From: Bog-473 sp963809715
GTDB lineage: Bacteria > Actinomycetota > Acidimicrobiia > Acidimicrobiales > RAAP-2
DNA length: 64,000 bases
Direction: 5' to 3'
Assembly (NCBI GenBank): GCA_963809715.1
Contig: CAWEKO010000002.1
Span: forward strand, 372,001 to 436,000
Both the position numbers and the translations under genes were made by a program. Every line of letters starts with the position of its first letter. Positions within the stretch are counted from its first letter, which is position 1. The notes under the pieces are model-generated. The model did not search any database. It was given only the letters and a program-made list of their open reading frames with translations, and was not told where the DNA came from. Shown one piece after another: positions 26,499 to 33,811 of the stretch.

Positions 26499-28598
26499 CT
26501 ACGCGTCCACCTTGGGGATCGACGCCATGAGGTGTTCGGGCACCGGGTCGTAGTGGTCGTAGACCACGGTGAAGGACCCACGCCCGCCGGTGAGGGCGCG
26601 CAGGTCGACGGCGTAACGGGTCAGCTCGGCCGTCGGCACCGTGGCCGTCACCGTCTGGTAGCCCTCCACGTCGGCCCGGTCCGTCCCCACGATGCGGGCC
26701 CGGCGCGACGACAGGTCACCGAGCACGTCGCCCTGGCACTCGTCGGGGATGGTGACGTCGAGCCGCGAGATCGGCTCGAGCACCACCGGCCCCGCCTCGG
26801 CCATGGCCGTGCGGATGGCCAGCGCCGCCGCCATCTTGAAGGACACCTCGTTGGAGTCGACCGAGTGGGCCTTCCCGTCGTCCACCGTCACGGCCACGTC
26901 GACCACGGGATAGCCGTAGAGCCCGCCCAGGGCGAACGTCTCGAGGACGCCCTTCTCGACCGCCGGGATGTACTGGCGCGGGATGGCCCCGCCCACCACC
27001 TCGTCCCTGAACTCGAAGCCCGACCCCCGGGGCAGCGGCTCGAGGCGCAGGTGGCAGACGCCGAACTGCCCGTGCCCACCCGACTGCTTCTTGTGCTTGC
27101 CTTCGGCCGCCGCCGTCGCCGTGATGGTCTCGCGGTAGGGGATGCGCAATTCCTCGCGCTCGACGTGCACGTTGCACTTGCGCTCGAGCCGTTCGAGGGT
27201 CACGGCCAGGTGGACCTCGCCCGAGACGCCCAGGATGGTCTGGTGCGTCTCGTCGTCCCGGATCACGCTCAACGACGGGTCCTCGTCGCAGAGCCGCTGC
27301 AGCGCCGACATCAGCTTGTCGTCGTCGGCGCGGGTGGCGGGCTTGACCGCCACCGAGAGCGCGGCCGCCGGCAGCGAGGGCGGTACCACACTGATCGGCT
27401 GGCCCTTCACGGCCAGGGTGTCGCCGGTGTGCGTGCCGTTGAGTCGGGGGACGGCGACGAAGTCACCCGCCACCGCGGACGACACACTCGATCCGGTGTG
27501 CCCGGCCAGCGTCTGCAGCGCGTGCAAACGCTCCTCCTCCCGGGTGCGCGTGTTCACCAGCACGGCGTCGGCCGCCAGCGAGCCCGACACCACCTTGCAC
27601 AGCGACATCTTCCCGGTATGGCCGTCGTTGTAGGTCTTGGTGACCGTGAGCACCGTCGGCCCCGAAGAGTCGCAGGCGACCTCGACCATCTGGTCCGAGG
27701 AGCCGGCCGTCGCCAGTGACGGGGGGCGTGACGCCGGCGGCGGGCACAGCTCCTCGATCAGCCTCGCCAGCCGGTCCACCCCCACGCCACTCGCGGCCGA
27801 GCAGCACAGCACCGGGAAGACGGCGCCCGAGGCGACCCCGCCGGCCAGCGACTTCTCGAGCTCGGCGTAGTCGATGGTCTCGCCGTTGAGATAGCGCTCC
27901 ATCAGGTCGTCGTCGCCCACGACGATGCCCTCGACCAGCTGCTCGTGCACGGTGTGCTCTTCGTCGACGAGGTCGTCGGGGATGGGTCCCTCGTGACCGG
28001 ACGGGGGCAGCGTGCCGTCGAGCGCGACGCCGGCCACCGGCGTGTCGTAGTGGGTGGCGGTGTCGTCGAGCAGGTCGATCACCCCGTGGAAGTCGGCCTC
28101 GTGCCCGATGGGCAGCTCGACCGGGGCCACCCCGGCCCCGAAGGTCGAGCGGATATCCGCCAGGGTGCGGTCGAAGTCGGCCCGTTCGCGGTCGAGCTTG
28201 TTGATCACGATGACCCGGGGCAGCCCGAGGCGGGCCGCCGCCCGCCAAACGTCCTCGGTCTGGGCCTGCACGCCGTCGGTGGCGCTCACCACGACGACGG
28301 CCAGGTCGACGTTGGCCAGGGCGGTCAGCATCTCGCCGGCGAAGTCGGCGTACCCGGGTGTGTCAAGCAGATTGACCTTGACCTCGTTCACCTCGAAGGA
28401 GGCCAGGCTGGTCGAGATGGACAGCTGGCGCGCCATCTCTTCGGGCTCGAAGTCCATCACGGTGGTGCCCTTCTCCACCGATCCCCGGCGGGCCAGGGAC
28501 CCGGTCGCCGCCAGCAGGGCCTCGGCCAGCGTGGTCTTTCCCGCACCGTGATGCCCCACCAGGGCGACATTGCGGATGGCGGACGGGTCGTGTGGCAC
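26499..28598 (-). CDS. Elongation factor G-like GTPase paralogue (FusA2-type)
   Basis: A 699-residue translational GTPase-like protein with all EF-G domains. The P-loop is 'GHHGAGKTTL', G3 'DTPGYADF' (canonical EF-G has DTPGHVDF), G4 'NKLD', and domains III-V include 'KHKKQSGGHGQFG' and 'GGLYGYPVVDV'. The effector loop lacks the canonical RGITI; 'GTTVMDFEPEEMARQLSI' takes its place. These differences match the EF-G-like paralogues seen beside true FusA in actinobacteria (e.g. mycobacterial FusA2), whose role in translation is unsettled. The GTG at 28598 follows GGGAGGGA. Confidence 0.88.
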   Translation of the reverse strand: MPHDPSAIRNVALVGHHGAGKTTLAEALLAATGSLARRGSVEKGTTVMDFEPEEMARQLSISTSLASFEVNEVKVNLLDTPGYADFAGEMLTALANVDLAVVVVSATDGVQAQTEDVWRAAARLGLPRVIVINKLDRERADFDRTLADIRSTFGAGVAPVELPIGHEADFHGVIDLLDDTATHYDTPVAGVALDGTLPPSGHEGPIPDDLVDEEHTVHEQLVEGIVVGDDDLMERYLNGETIDYAELEKSLAGGVASGAVFPVLCCSAASGVGVDRLARLIEELCPPPASRPPSLATAGSSDQMVEVACDSSGPTVLTVTKTYNDGHTGKMSLCKVVSGSLAADAVLVNTRTREEERLHALQTLAGHTGSSVSSAVAGDFVAVPRLNGTHTGDTLAVKGQPISVVPPSLPAAALSVAVKPATRADDDKLMSALQRLCDEDPSLSVIRDDETHQTILGVSGEVHLAVTLERLERKCNVHVEREELRIPYRETITATAAAEGKHKKQSGGHGQFGVCHLRLEPLPRGSGFEFRDEVVGGAIPRQYIPAVEKGVLETFALGGLYGYPVVDVAVTVDDGKAHSVDSNEVSFKMAAALAIRTAMAEAGPVVLEPISRLDVTIPDECQGDVLGDLSSRRARIVGTDRADVEGYQTVTATVPTAELTRYAVDLRALTGGRGSFTVVYDHYDPVPEHLMASIPKVDA

Positions 28599-28782
28599 CT
28601 GTGTCCCTCCCCTGAACGGCGTCTGACAAGGAGTGTATGGCCGGCCCCGCCCGCTCGCTCAGGAACCAGCGCAGCCGGTCAGCTCAGGCAGTGCGTGCAG
28701 CCGGTCAGTGCAGCGGTCTGCCTGCCCTGACGGGCCACGGCCCCGACCCGACGCGCCGGACCACCGCGTCGGGGGTCCGGGC

Positions 28783-29643
28783 TCAGTCCCCGCCGGGCCC
28801 CGAACCAACCGCCCGGCCGGTACCCGAAGCCGAGCCTGAACGGAGCGCGGCGATAGCCGGGTCGTAGGTCCTCACCACCGACAACCGCCAGAACACGGCC
28901 AGCGTGTCGACGAGCAGCGACCACACGGCCCGCACCGAGATGGTGCTCGAGAATCGCTCCTCGATGCGCACCGGCGCCTCGACGATCCTGGAGTAGCCCA
29001 GCCGGCGGGCCACGACGAGCAACTCGAGGTCGAGGGCGAAGCGGCTCTCGCGCAGCAGCGGGAGCACGTCGGCGATCACTTTGCGGTCGACCAGCTTGAT
29101 CCCCACCTGCGTGTCCTTCACATTGAGCCGGAACAGCACATTGGTCAGCCGCTGGTAGCCCCACGAATAGAGCCGGCGCAGCGGGGGATAGTGGACCGAC
29201 GACTCCGGGTGGCGCTTGCTCCCGATGATGATGTCGGGTCGCTCCGCCGCCATGACCGAGACGAAGGGGGCCAGGAACTCGGGGGAGATGTCACCGTCGG
29301 CGTCGATGAACCCGAGATACCGCCCCCGCCCCATCCCCAGTCCCTCTCTCAGCGCGTGACCCTTGCCGACGTGGTCGAACTCGAGCCGGCGCACGATGGT
29401 CTCGGGAAAGCCGTCGAGGGTGAAGGGGCTGCCGTCGGTGGAGCCGTCGGAGACGGCGATGATCTCGAAGCGCATGTTCGAGGCATCGAGCACCCGCACC
29501 ATGTGGGCCACGGTGGAGCGCAGTTGCTCGCCCGGGTTGTAGTACGGGACGACGATGGTGACGTCGAGAGAGGGGTCCGGCAGGGCGGGCGACGCGTCCC
29601 GCGCTTCCCGCGCGCTCCTCGGCTCGGACAACGGCACCATCAC
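28783..29643 (-). CDS. GT2 family glycosyltransferase (polyprenyl-phosphate mannosyl/glucosyltransferase-like)
   Basis: A 286-residue GT-A enzyme. 'VTIVVPYYNPGEQLRSTV' opens the nucleotide-binding half, 'VSDGSTDGS' and 'GFIDADGDISPE' supply the Asp residues (DxD-like), and 'RLNVKDTQVGIKLVDR' is typical of dolichol/polyprenyl-phosphate sugar synthases. There is no C-terminal membrane domain. Its position beside the PIM genes makes a polyprenyl-phosphomannose synthase plausible, supplying mannose for PIM elongation; this is inference. GAGGTG precedes the ATG at 29643. Divergent from pgsA across a 427-bp gap. Confidence 0.82.
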   Translation of the reverse strand: MMVPLSEPRSAREARDASPALPDPSLDVTIVVPYYNPGEQLRSTVAHMVRVLDASNMRFEIIAVSDGSTDGSPFTLDGFPETIVRRLEFDHVGKGHALREGLGMGRGRYLGFIDADGDISPEFLAPFVSVMAAERPDIIIGSKRHPESSVHYPPLRRLYSWGYQRLTNVLFRLNVKDTQVGIKLVDRKVIADVLPLLRESRFALDLELLVVARRLGYSRIVEAPVRIEERFSSTISVRAVWSLLVDTLAVFWRLSVVRTYDPAIAALRSGSASGTGRAVGSGPGGD

Positions 29644-30011
29644 CTCACGTCAGGTCACGCCTCAGGCCGCAACGCTGAAGCAGGCTATCCGACCCCTGAT
29701 GCGAGCCGGTTTCGCCATCGCGGCCAATATTCAGTGTCCGAGTCGCCCGAATCCGAGCGGCAACCCGCCGTTGCCGTGTGCGCGGCGGCCGCCGGACGGT
29801 GCGGGCGGAGATTTGGTGGAGAGGGTCATCGGAGCGCTCACGTTGGGGTTGGTGGGTCACGCCGTCGGTGCGCGACCGCACCGTCCCGAGATTGCGCCGA
29901 GGGACTACACACCCGTCTGACCTGGGCAACTGCCCCACACCTCCTCCGGACCGACACCGGGGTGTCGGGACCTGAGAGGCGGGAAGACCCGAAGTTTCCG
30001 CGGCGCGATGG

Positions 30012-30017
30012 TAAACT
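30012..30017 (+). promoter_or_regulatory. -10 box (TAAACT) of the PIM gene pgsA
   Basis: TAAACT is in an AT-richer pocket 53 nt before the ATG and would give a ~47-nt leader that includes the hairpin at 30030-30053. No convincing -35 was found. Confidence 0.4.
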
Positions 30018-30029
30018 CTTGCAAACAGC

Positions 30030-30053
30030 GCAGGCCCCTGTCCCAGGGCCTGC
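30030..30053 (+). promoter_or_regulatory. Perfect 8-bp hairpin in the pgsA leader
   Basis: GCAGGCCC (30030-30037) pairs perfectly with GGGCCTGC (30046-30053) around an 8-nt loop, and the GAGGAG ribosome-binding site begins 7 nt later. It could influence ribosome access or mRNA stability, or bind a regulator. Confidence 0.45.
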
Positions 30054-30070
30054 ACACGACGAGGAGCTCC

Positions 30071-30958
30071 ATGTTCGACGGTCGTTGGCGAGCTGCGGTC
30101 GATCGGTCCACCGGTCCGGTCGGGACGGCACTGCATCGCCGGGGTGTCACCGCTGACGTACTGACGGCGACCGGCCTCCTGTCCGCCACCATCACCGGCG
30201 TCCTGATTGCCTCAGGGCACCTGCACTGGGCCGTCGTGATGCTGATCGTGACCGGGCTGCACGACCTGCTCGACGGTCCGGTGGCCAAGGCGGCCGGCAC
30301 GGCCTCTGTGCGCGGCGCCTTCTTCGACTCCGTCACCGACCGCGTCGCCGACGCCGTCCTCATGCTCGGGTGTGCCTGGTATCTCGTCGACCGGGGCGAG
30401 GGTCACCTGGATCTCCTGCCCATGGGCATCCTGGCCGTGACCGCCCTCATCTCCTACGAGCGGGCCAAGGCGGAGTCCCTCGGGCTCTCGGCCCGCGGCG
30501 GGCTGATGGAACGGGCCGAGCGCATGATCCTGCTCGGGATCGCAATGCTGAGCGCCACCATTTTCATCCCCGTGCTCTGGGTGCTCCTGGTGCTGGTGTC
30601 GGTGACCGCGGCCGCGCGGTTCGTCAAAGTGTGGAACGCCGCCTCGGGCAAGGACGAGGTGATCCGCCGCCGCATCGAGGCCTGGCGCGAGGGCCGGGTC
30701 GATTCGCGCTGGCGGACCTGGCGCGAGGGCCGCACCACCGGCAGCGTGCCCCGGCGTGACATGACCACCCGACGCACGAGCACCGCCGGCGCGCCGGTCG
30801 GCCGGTGGCGGGCCCGGCGCCACGTGGCTCTGAGCAGCCGTTCGGGTCGCACCCTACGGGAACGCCGCCGGGCCGCTCGGGCCCACGGGCAGGGCGGGAG
30901 CTCGGCCCGGGTGGGCAGCAGTCGCCGTACCCGGACCACCCCCGGGTCGCCTTCCTGA
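30071..30958 (+). CDS. pgsA: CDP-alcohol phosphatidyltransferase, probable phosphatidylinositol-phosphate synthase
   Basis: A 295-residue membrane enzyme joining CDP-diacylglycerol to an alcohol phosphate, most likely inositol-phosphate given the following patA and pimA. The CAPT motif is complete from 'DLLDGPVAK' to 'GAFFDSVTD', with the usual Arg of A-R replaced by Lys. Five to six helices occupy the first ~200 residues. The last ~90 residues are a strongly basic, Arg-rich tail not normal for the ~220-residue family. The ATG at 30071 is 4 nt after GAGGAG; the in-frame extension upstream is rejected because it covers the leader hairpin. Confidence 0.85.
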   Translation: MFDGRWRAAVDRSTGPVGTALHRRGVTADVLTATGLLSATITGVLIASGHLHWAVVMLIVTGLHDLLDGPVAKAAGTASVRGAFFDSVTDRVADAVLMLGCAWYLVDRGEGHLDLLPMGILAVTALISYERAKAESLGLSARGGLMERAERMILLGIAMLSATIFIPVLWVLLVLVSVTAAARFVKVWNAASGKDEVIRRRIEAWREGRVDSRWRTWREGRTTGSVPRRDMTTRRTSTAGAPVGRWRARRHVALSSRSGRTLRERRRAARAHGQGGSSARVGSSRRTRTTPGSPS

Positions 30959-31012
30959 TCACAGCGCGGTCGCTCTCATTCTCGTCGCGCCCCCGATGAT
31001 GATCCTCGACCG

Positions 31013-31948
31013 ATGAACGTGCGCTTGCGTTCCACCGCGACCTACCTGATCTACCGGGGCCTGGGCGAGGCCATGGGTCGTCTTCCGGCGCCGGTGGCCT
31101 ACGGAGCGGCATCTGCGGTGTCGCGGGTGATGGCCCTGCGCGGCGGTCCTGCCCTGGCCATGAACGAGCGCCACATGCGGCGCGTCCTGGCCAGCGAGTG
31201 CGTGGACGGCGTCGAACCCGATGCGGCCTTGGTGCGCCGGTTGAGCCGGCGCACCTTTGCCGAGTACGCGCGCTACTGGGCCGACGGGTCGCGCCTGCCG
31301 TACTTGAGCGAGCGGACCGTACACGCCAAGTTCCGCCTCGAGGACGGCGATGCTCATCTGCGTGCCGCCTTCGCCCTCGGGCGCGGCATCGTGATGGCGT
31401 TACCTCACGTGGGCAGCTGGGAATGGGGCGGTGCCTGGTTGGCCCTCGAGGGCATGCCCATGACCGCGGTCGTCGAACGGCTCGAGCCCGAGGAGCTCTT
31501 CGAGTGGTTCTTGGGCCAACGGGCGGGCATGGGGCTCACCGGCATCCCGCTCGGCGAGCACTCGGGCTCGGGCCTCCTGCGCGCGCTCAAGAACGGGCAT
31601 CTGGCCGGGCTGGTGAGCGACCGCGATCTGGTCGGCAACGGGGTGGCGGTCGAGTTCTTCGGCGAGAAGACGACCCTGCCCGGCGGCGCCGCCACCCTGG
31701 CCCTGCGCACGGGCGCCCCGCTGCTGCCGGTGGTCGTCTATTCGGGACCGGCGGACTCGCACACGGGCGTGGTGCACCCGCCGGTCGACACGATCCGCCG
31801 GGGCTCGTTGCGCGACGACGTGACCCGGGTCACGCAGGAGCTGGCTCGCATCTTCGAGGGCGACATCCGCCTCCATCCTGAGCAGTGGCACATGTACCAG
31901 CCCAACTGGCCCAGCGACCCGGAATACACACAGAAGTCCAAGTCATAG
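31013..31948 (+). CDS. patA: Phosphatidylinositol mannoside acyltransferase (PatA-like, LpxL/HtrB family)
   Basis: A 311-residue lysophospholipid-acyltransferase-fold enzyme that would acylate the mannose of PIM1/PIM2 at the inner membrane face. The catalytic H-x4-E is 'LPHVGSWEWGG' (His ~132, Glu ~137), followed by 'GLVSDRDLVGNGVAVEFFG' and 'LPVVVYSG' as in LpxL-type proteins, and the end 'WHMYQPNWPSDP' is conserved in PatA. The order pgsA-patA-pimA is that of mycobacteria. The last seven codons (after 31920) lie beyond a 26-bp repeat and appear to come from the inserted segment, so the original C-terminus may have differed. Confidence 0.85.
   Translation: MNVRLRSTATYLIYRGLGEAMGRLPAPVAYGAASAVSRVMALRGGPALAMNERHMRRVLASECVDGVEPDAALVRRLSRRTFAEYARYWADGSRLPYLSERTVHAKFRLEDGDAHLRAAFALGRGIVMALPHVGSWEWGGAWLALEGMPMTAVVERLEPEELFEWFLGQRAGMGLTGIPLGEHSGSGLLRALKNGHLAGLVSDRDLVGNGVAVEFFGEKTTLPGGAATLALRTGAPLLPVVVYSGPADSHTGVVHPPVDTIRRGSLRDDVTRVTQELARIFEGDIRLHPEQWHMYQPNWPSDPEYTQKSKS
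31895..31920 (+). repeat. 26-bp direct repeat, copy 1 (inside patA 3' end)
   Basis: It is identical to 32578-32603. It encodes the conserved 'YQPNWPSDP' near the PatA C-terminus. The two copies flank a 657-bp segment that is partly AT-rich, like the core sites at the ends of an element integrated into a gene 3' end. Confidence 0.9.
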
Positions 31949-31958
31949 CTGCCTTGAT

Positions 31959-31974
31959 CGCGCTCAACAGCGCG
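31959..31974 (+). terminator. Hairpin 10 nt after the patA stop
   Basis: CGCGCT (31959-31964) pairs with AGCGCG (31969-31974) around a 4-nt loop. There is no U-run. If it terminates transcription it would separate pimA from patA. Confidence 0.3.
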
Positions 31975-32434
31975 GAAACTGTGTTCCCCGACGCGGCGTG
32001 GTCGGAGTCACGTCCTGGGGGTGCTGACGGGCCTCGCAGATTCCACCCCAAGGCCGCTGTTCCCCGATCTGGCGCCACAGAACGCCCTGGGCACCGCGGG
32101 ACGTGACGGGAACTTCGACAGCGTGCGGGGCCTTCGGGGTGGTGGATAACTACATCGCGCCGGCCCTCTTCGAGGTCAGAACTCCGAAGAAGAGGAGTTC
32201 TAAGAGACCCCCGGGCGCCCCAGTGCAGCGTTCCGTGGTGGACCGTTGGGGTCCCCTCTGGCGTTCTGTGGTCTCACCAACACGGCACCCGGTGGAACCG
32301 GCGCCGGCGGGGCTCCAAGAGCTGATCTTGACCGAAGCATCCCCCATCTCTGACGTCGTGCTTGGGTGGCCGGCTAGGCATTCGATCAGGTTGGATCTTA
32401 ATCATTCTGATGTTTGTCTTTTACTGAAAATCTC

Positions 32435-32473
32435 CGAACGACATATGAAAGACATTCTCGAACGGCATATGAA
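32435..32473. repeat. 15-bp direct repeat, 24-bp period, AT-rich segment
   Basis: CGAACGACATATGAA at 32435-32449 and CGAACGGCATATGAA at 32459-32473 differ at one base and sit exactly 24 bp apart. The spacing of about two helical turns would suit a protein-binding pair of sites. Confidence 0.65.
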
Positions 32474-32516
32474 CGAATGAGTGACATGAGTACATATTTT
32501 TCGGTCACATCATTCG
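32474..32516. promoter_or_regulatory. Imperfect inverted repeat, AT-rich segment
   Basis: CGAATGA (32474-32480) and TGAC (32482-32485) are mirrored by GTCA (32504-32507) and TCATTCG (32510-32516) around an AT-rich loop. It directly follows the 24-bp-period repeats; operator, recombinase site or RNA hairpin are possible. Confidence 0.45.
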
Positions 32517-32577
32517 CCAGGGGGCTCGGCCCCGAGGCAAAGATGGCATAGTCGCTTAGGAGTGGACCCCCAGCACT

Positions 32578-32603
32578 TACCAGCCCAACTGGCCCAGCGA
32601 CCC
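32578..32603 (+). repeat. 26-bp direct repeat, copy 2 (14 bp before pimA)
   Basis: An exact copy of 31895-31920, i.e. a duplicate of the patA 3' end without the rest of the gene. It is followed after 14 bp by the pimA ATG. Beyond the repeat the patA frame runs into pimA without an immediate stop; one extra base would produce a stop at the ATGA. Confidence 0.9.
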
Positions 32604-32617
32604 ACGCGAACCCGGTC

Positions 32618-33724
32618 ATGAAGATCGCCATGGTCTCGCCCTACGCGCTGAACCGCCATGGTGGCGCGCAGGGGCAAGCGGTCGGACTGGCCCGTTCGTT
32701 GCGCCGGCTCGGGCACCAGGTCGTCGTCGTCGGCCCGGCCGATCCGGACCCAGCGTTGGGCGACGCGATCGGCGATCACTTCGTCGTCGGGCACCCGACT
32801 GGCGTGCCGACCAACGGATCGGTGGCCCCGGTCGCTCTGTCGCCGGCCGCGCCGGTGCGGGCCGAACGCTTCATCCGCACCGGCGGCTTCGACGTGGTGC
32901 ACGTACACGAGCCGCTGGCTCCGCTGATCGCCTACGGCCTGGTGCTGCGTCCTCCGCCCGCGCCGATGGTGGCCACCTACCACCGGGCCGGGATCAGCCG
33001 CGCCCTGGCCCCACTGCGCCCATTGGCCTCGCTGGTAGGCCGCCGCATGCAGATCCGGGTGGCCGTGTCCGAAGTGGCCCGGCAGACCGCGCTGCAGGCG
33101 GGGGGCGGTCCCTTCGAGGTGCTGTTCAACGGCATCGACATGGCGCGCTTCGAATCGGCGTCGCCGGTGCGTGATGCAGAGGGCCGTCCCGTCGTCGTGT
33201 TCGTGGGTCGGCACGAGCAACGCAAGGGCCTGGCCGTCCTGCTCGATGCGTTCACCATGGTGGAGCGGCCCGCCGTGCTGTGGGTGATCGGCGAGGGCCC
33301 GGACACCGAGGCCCTGCACCGGCGCGTACCACCCTCTGACCGGGTCGAGTGGCTGGGGCCGCTGTCCGATGAGGAGGTGGCGACCCGCCTCGCCGGAGCC
33401 GACGTGCAGAGCACGCCTGCCTTGCACGGGGAGTCGTTCGGGCTGGTGCTCCTCGAGGGCATGGCGGCCGGGTGCGCCGTCGTGGCCTCCGACATCGACG
33501 GCTACCGCCAAGCGGCCGGTGGGTGGGCCGAACTGGTCGCGCCCGGCGACGCCCACGCCCTGGCCGAGGCGCTGCGCCAGGCCCTGACGGATGCCGCAGC
33601 CGGGACGGGACGGTCCGCTCCCGAGGTGAGAGAGGCGGCGCGCCAGCATGCCCGAGCCTGGTCGATGGACACGCTGGCCGAGCGCTACGTCGAGCTCTAC
33701 CGGCGGGCGATCGCCGCTTCCTGA
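32618..33724 (+). CDS. pimA: Phosphatidylinositol alpha-mannosyltransferase
   Basis: A 368-residue GT4 (GT-B fold) enzyme adding the first mannose from GDP-Man to phosphatidylinositol. 'YALNRHGGAQGQAVGLARSL' is the N-terminal Gly-rich acceptor region, 'VVHVHEPLAP' contains the conserved His, 'FVGRHEQRKGLAVLLDAF' supplies the Arg/Lys pair binding the nucleotide diphosphate, and 'HGESFGLVLLEGMAAG' is the E-x7-E motif. Length matches PimA (~380). There is no ribosome-binding site before the ATG; together with the ATGA sequence this suggests it was once coupled to patA before the 26-bp-repeat insertion. Confidence 0.9.
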   Translation: MKIAMVSPYALNRHGGAQGQAVGLARSLRRLGHQVVVVGPADPDPALGDAIGDHFVVGHPTGVPTNGSVAPVALSPAAPVRAERFIRTGGFDVVHVHEPLAPLIAYGLVLRPPPAPMVATYHRAGISRALAPLRPLASLVGRRMQIRVAVSEVARQTALQAGGGPFEVLFNGIDMARFESASPVRDAEGRPVVVFVGRHEQRKGLAVLLDAFTMVERPAVLWVIGEGPDTEALHRRVPPSDRVEWLGPLSDEEVATRLAGADVQSTPALHGESFGLVLLEGMAAGCAVVASDIDGYRQAAGGWAELVAPGDAHALAEALRQALTDAAAGTGRSAPEVREAARQHARAWSMDTLAERYVELYRRAIAAS

Positions 33725-33796
33725 GGAGAGTCCCTCGTCTTCCCGACCGTGGTCGACGGCCGGGACGGCGGGTCTGATCGGCGCCGCGGTGTGCCG

Positions 33797-33802
33797 TAGG
33801 CT
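33797..33802 (+). promoter_or_regulatory. -10 box (TAGGCT) of the M48 protease gene
   Basis: TAGGCT ends 9 nt before the ATG at 33812, giving a leaderless or nearly leaderless transcript separate from pimA. Confidence 0.4.
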
Positions 33803-33811
33803 GGCCGTTCC

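Larger units (their letters stand above)
29644..30070. other. 427-bp divergent intergenic region, GT2 / pgsA
   Basis: The region contains the pgsA promoter and leader at its right end (TAAACT at 30012-30017, hairpin 30030-30053, GAGGAG at 30061-30066). The remainder shows no gene; the open frames on both strands have no start signals or domain features. Confidence 0.5.
31921..32577. mobile_element. Putative small inserted element between patA and pimA
   Basis: 657 bp bounded by perfect 26-bp direct repeats. The left two-thirds is ordinary GC; 32381-32520 is only ~39% GC by hand count, unlike any other part of the window. No integrase, transposase or terminal inverted repeat was found. One weak plus-strand reading frame (GTG 32103 to TGA 32480, 125 codons) ends in a duplicated 'ERHM' peptide; there is no domain. 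It could be a non-autonomous or decayed integrative element, or an assembly artefact joined through the 26-bp identity. Confidence 0.45.

Noticed and set aside
32398..32631. 77-codon minus-strand frame across the AT-rich block and the pimA start
   Set aside because: It overlaps the 26-bp repeat and the pimA start, and has no ribosome-binding site or domain.
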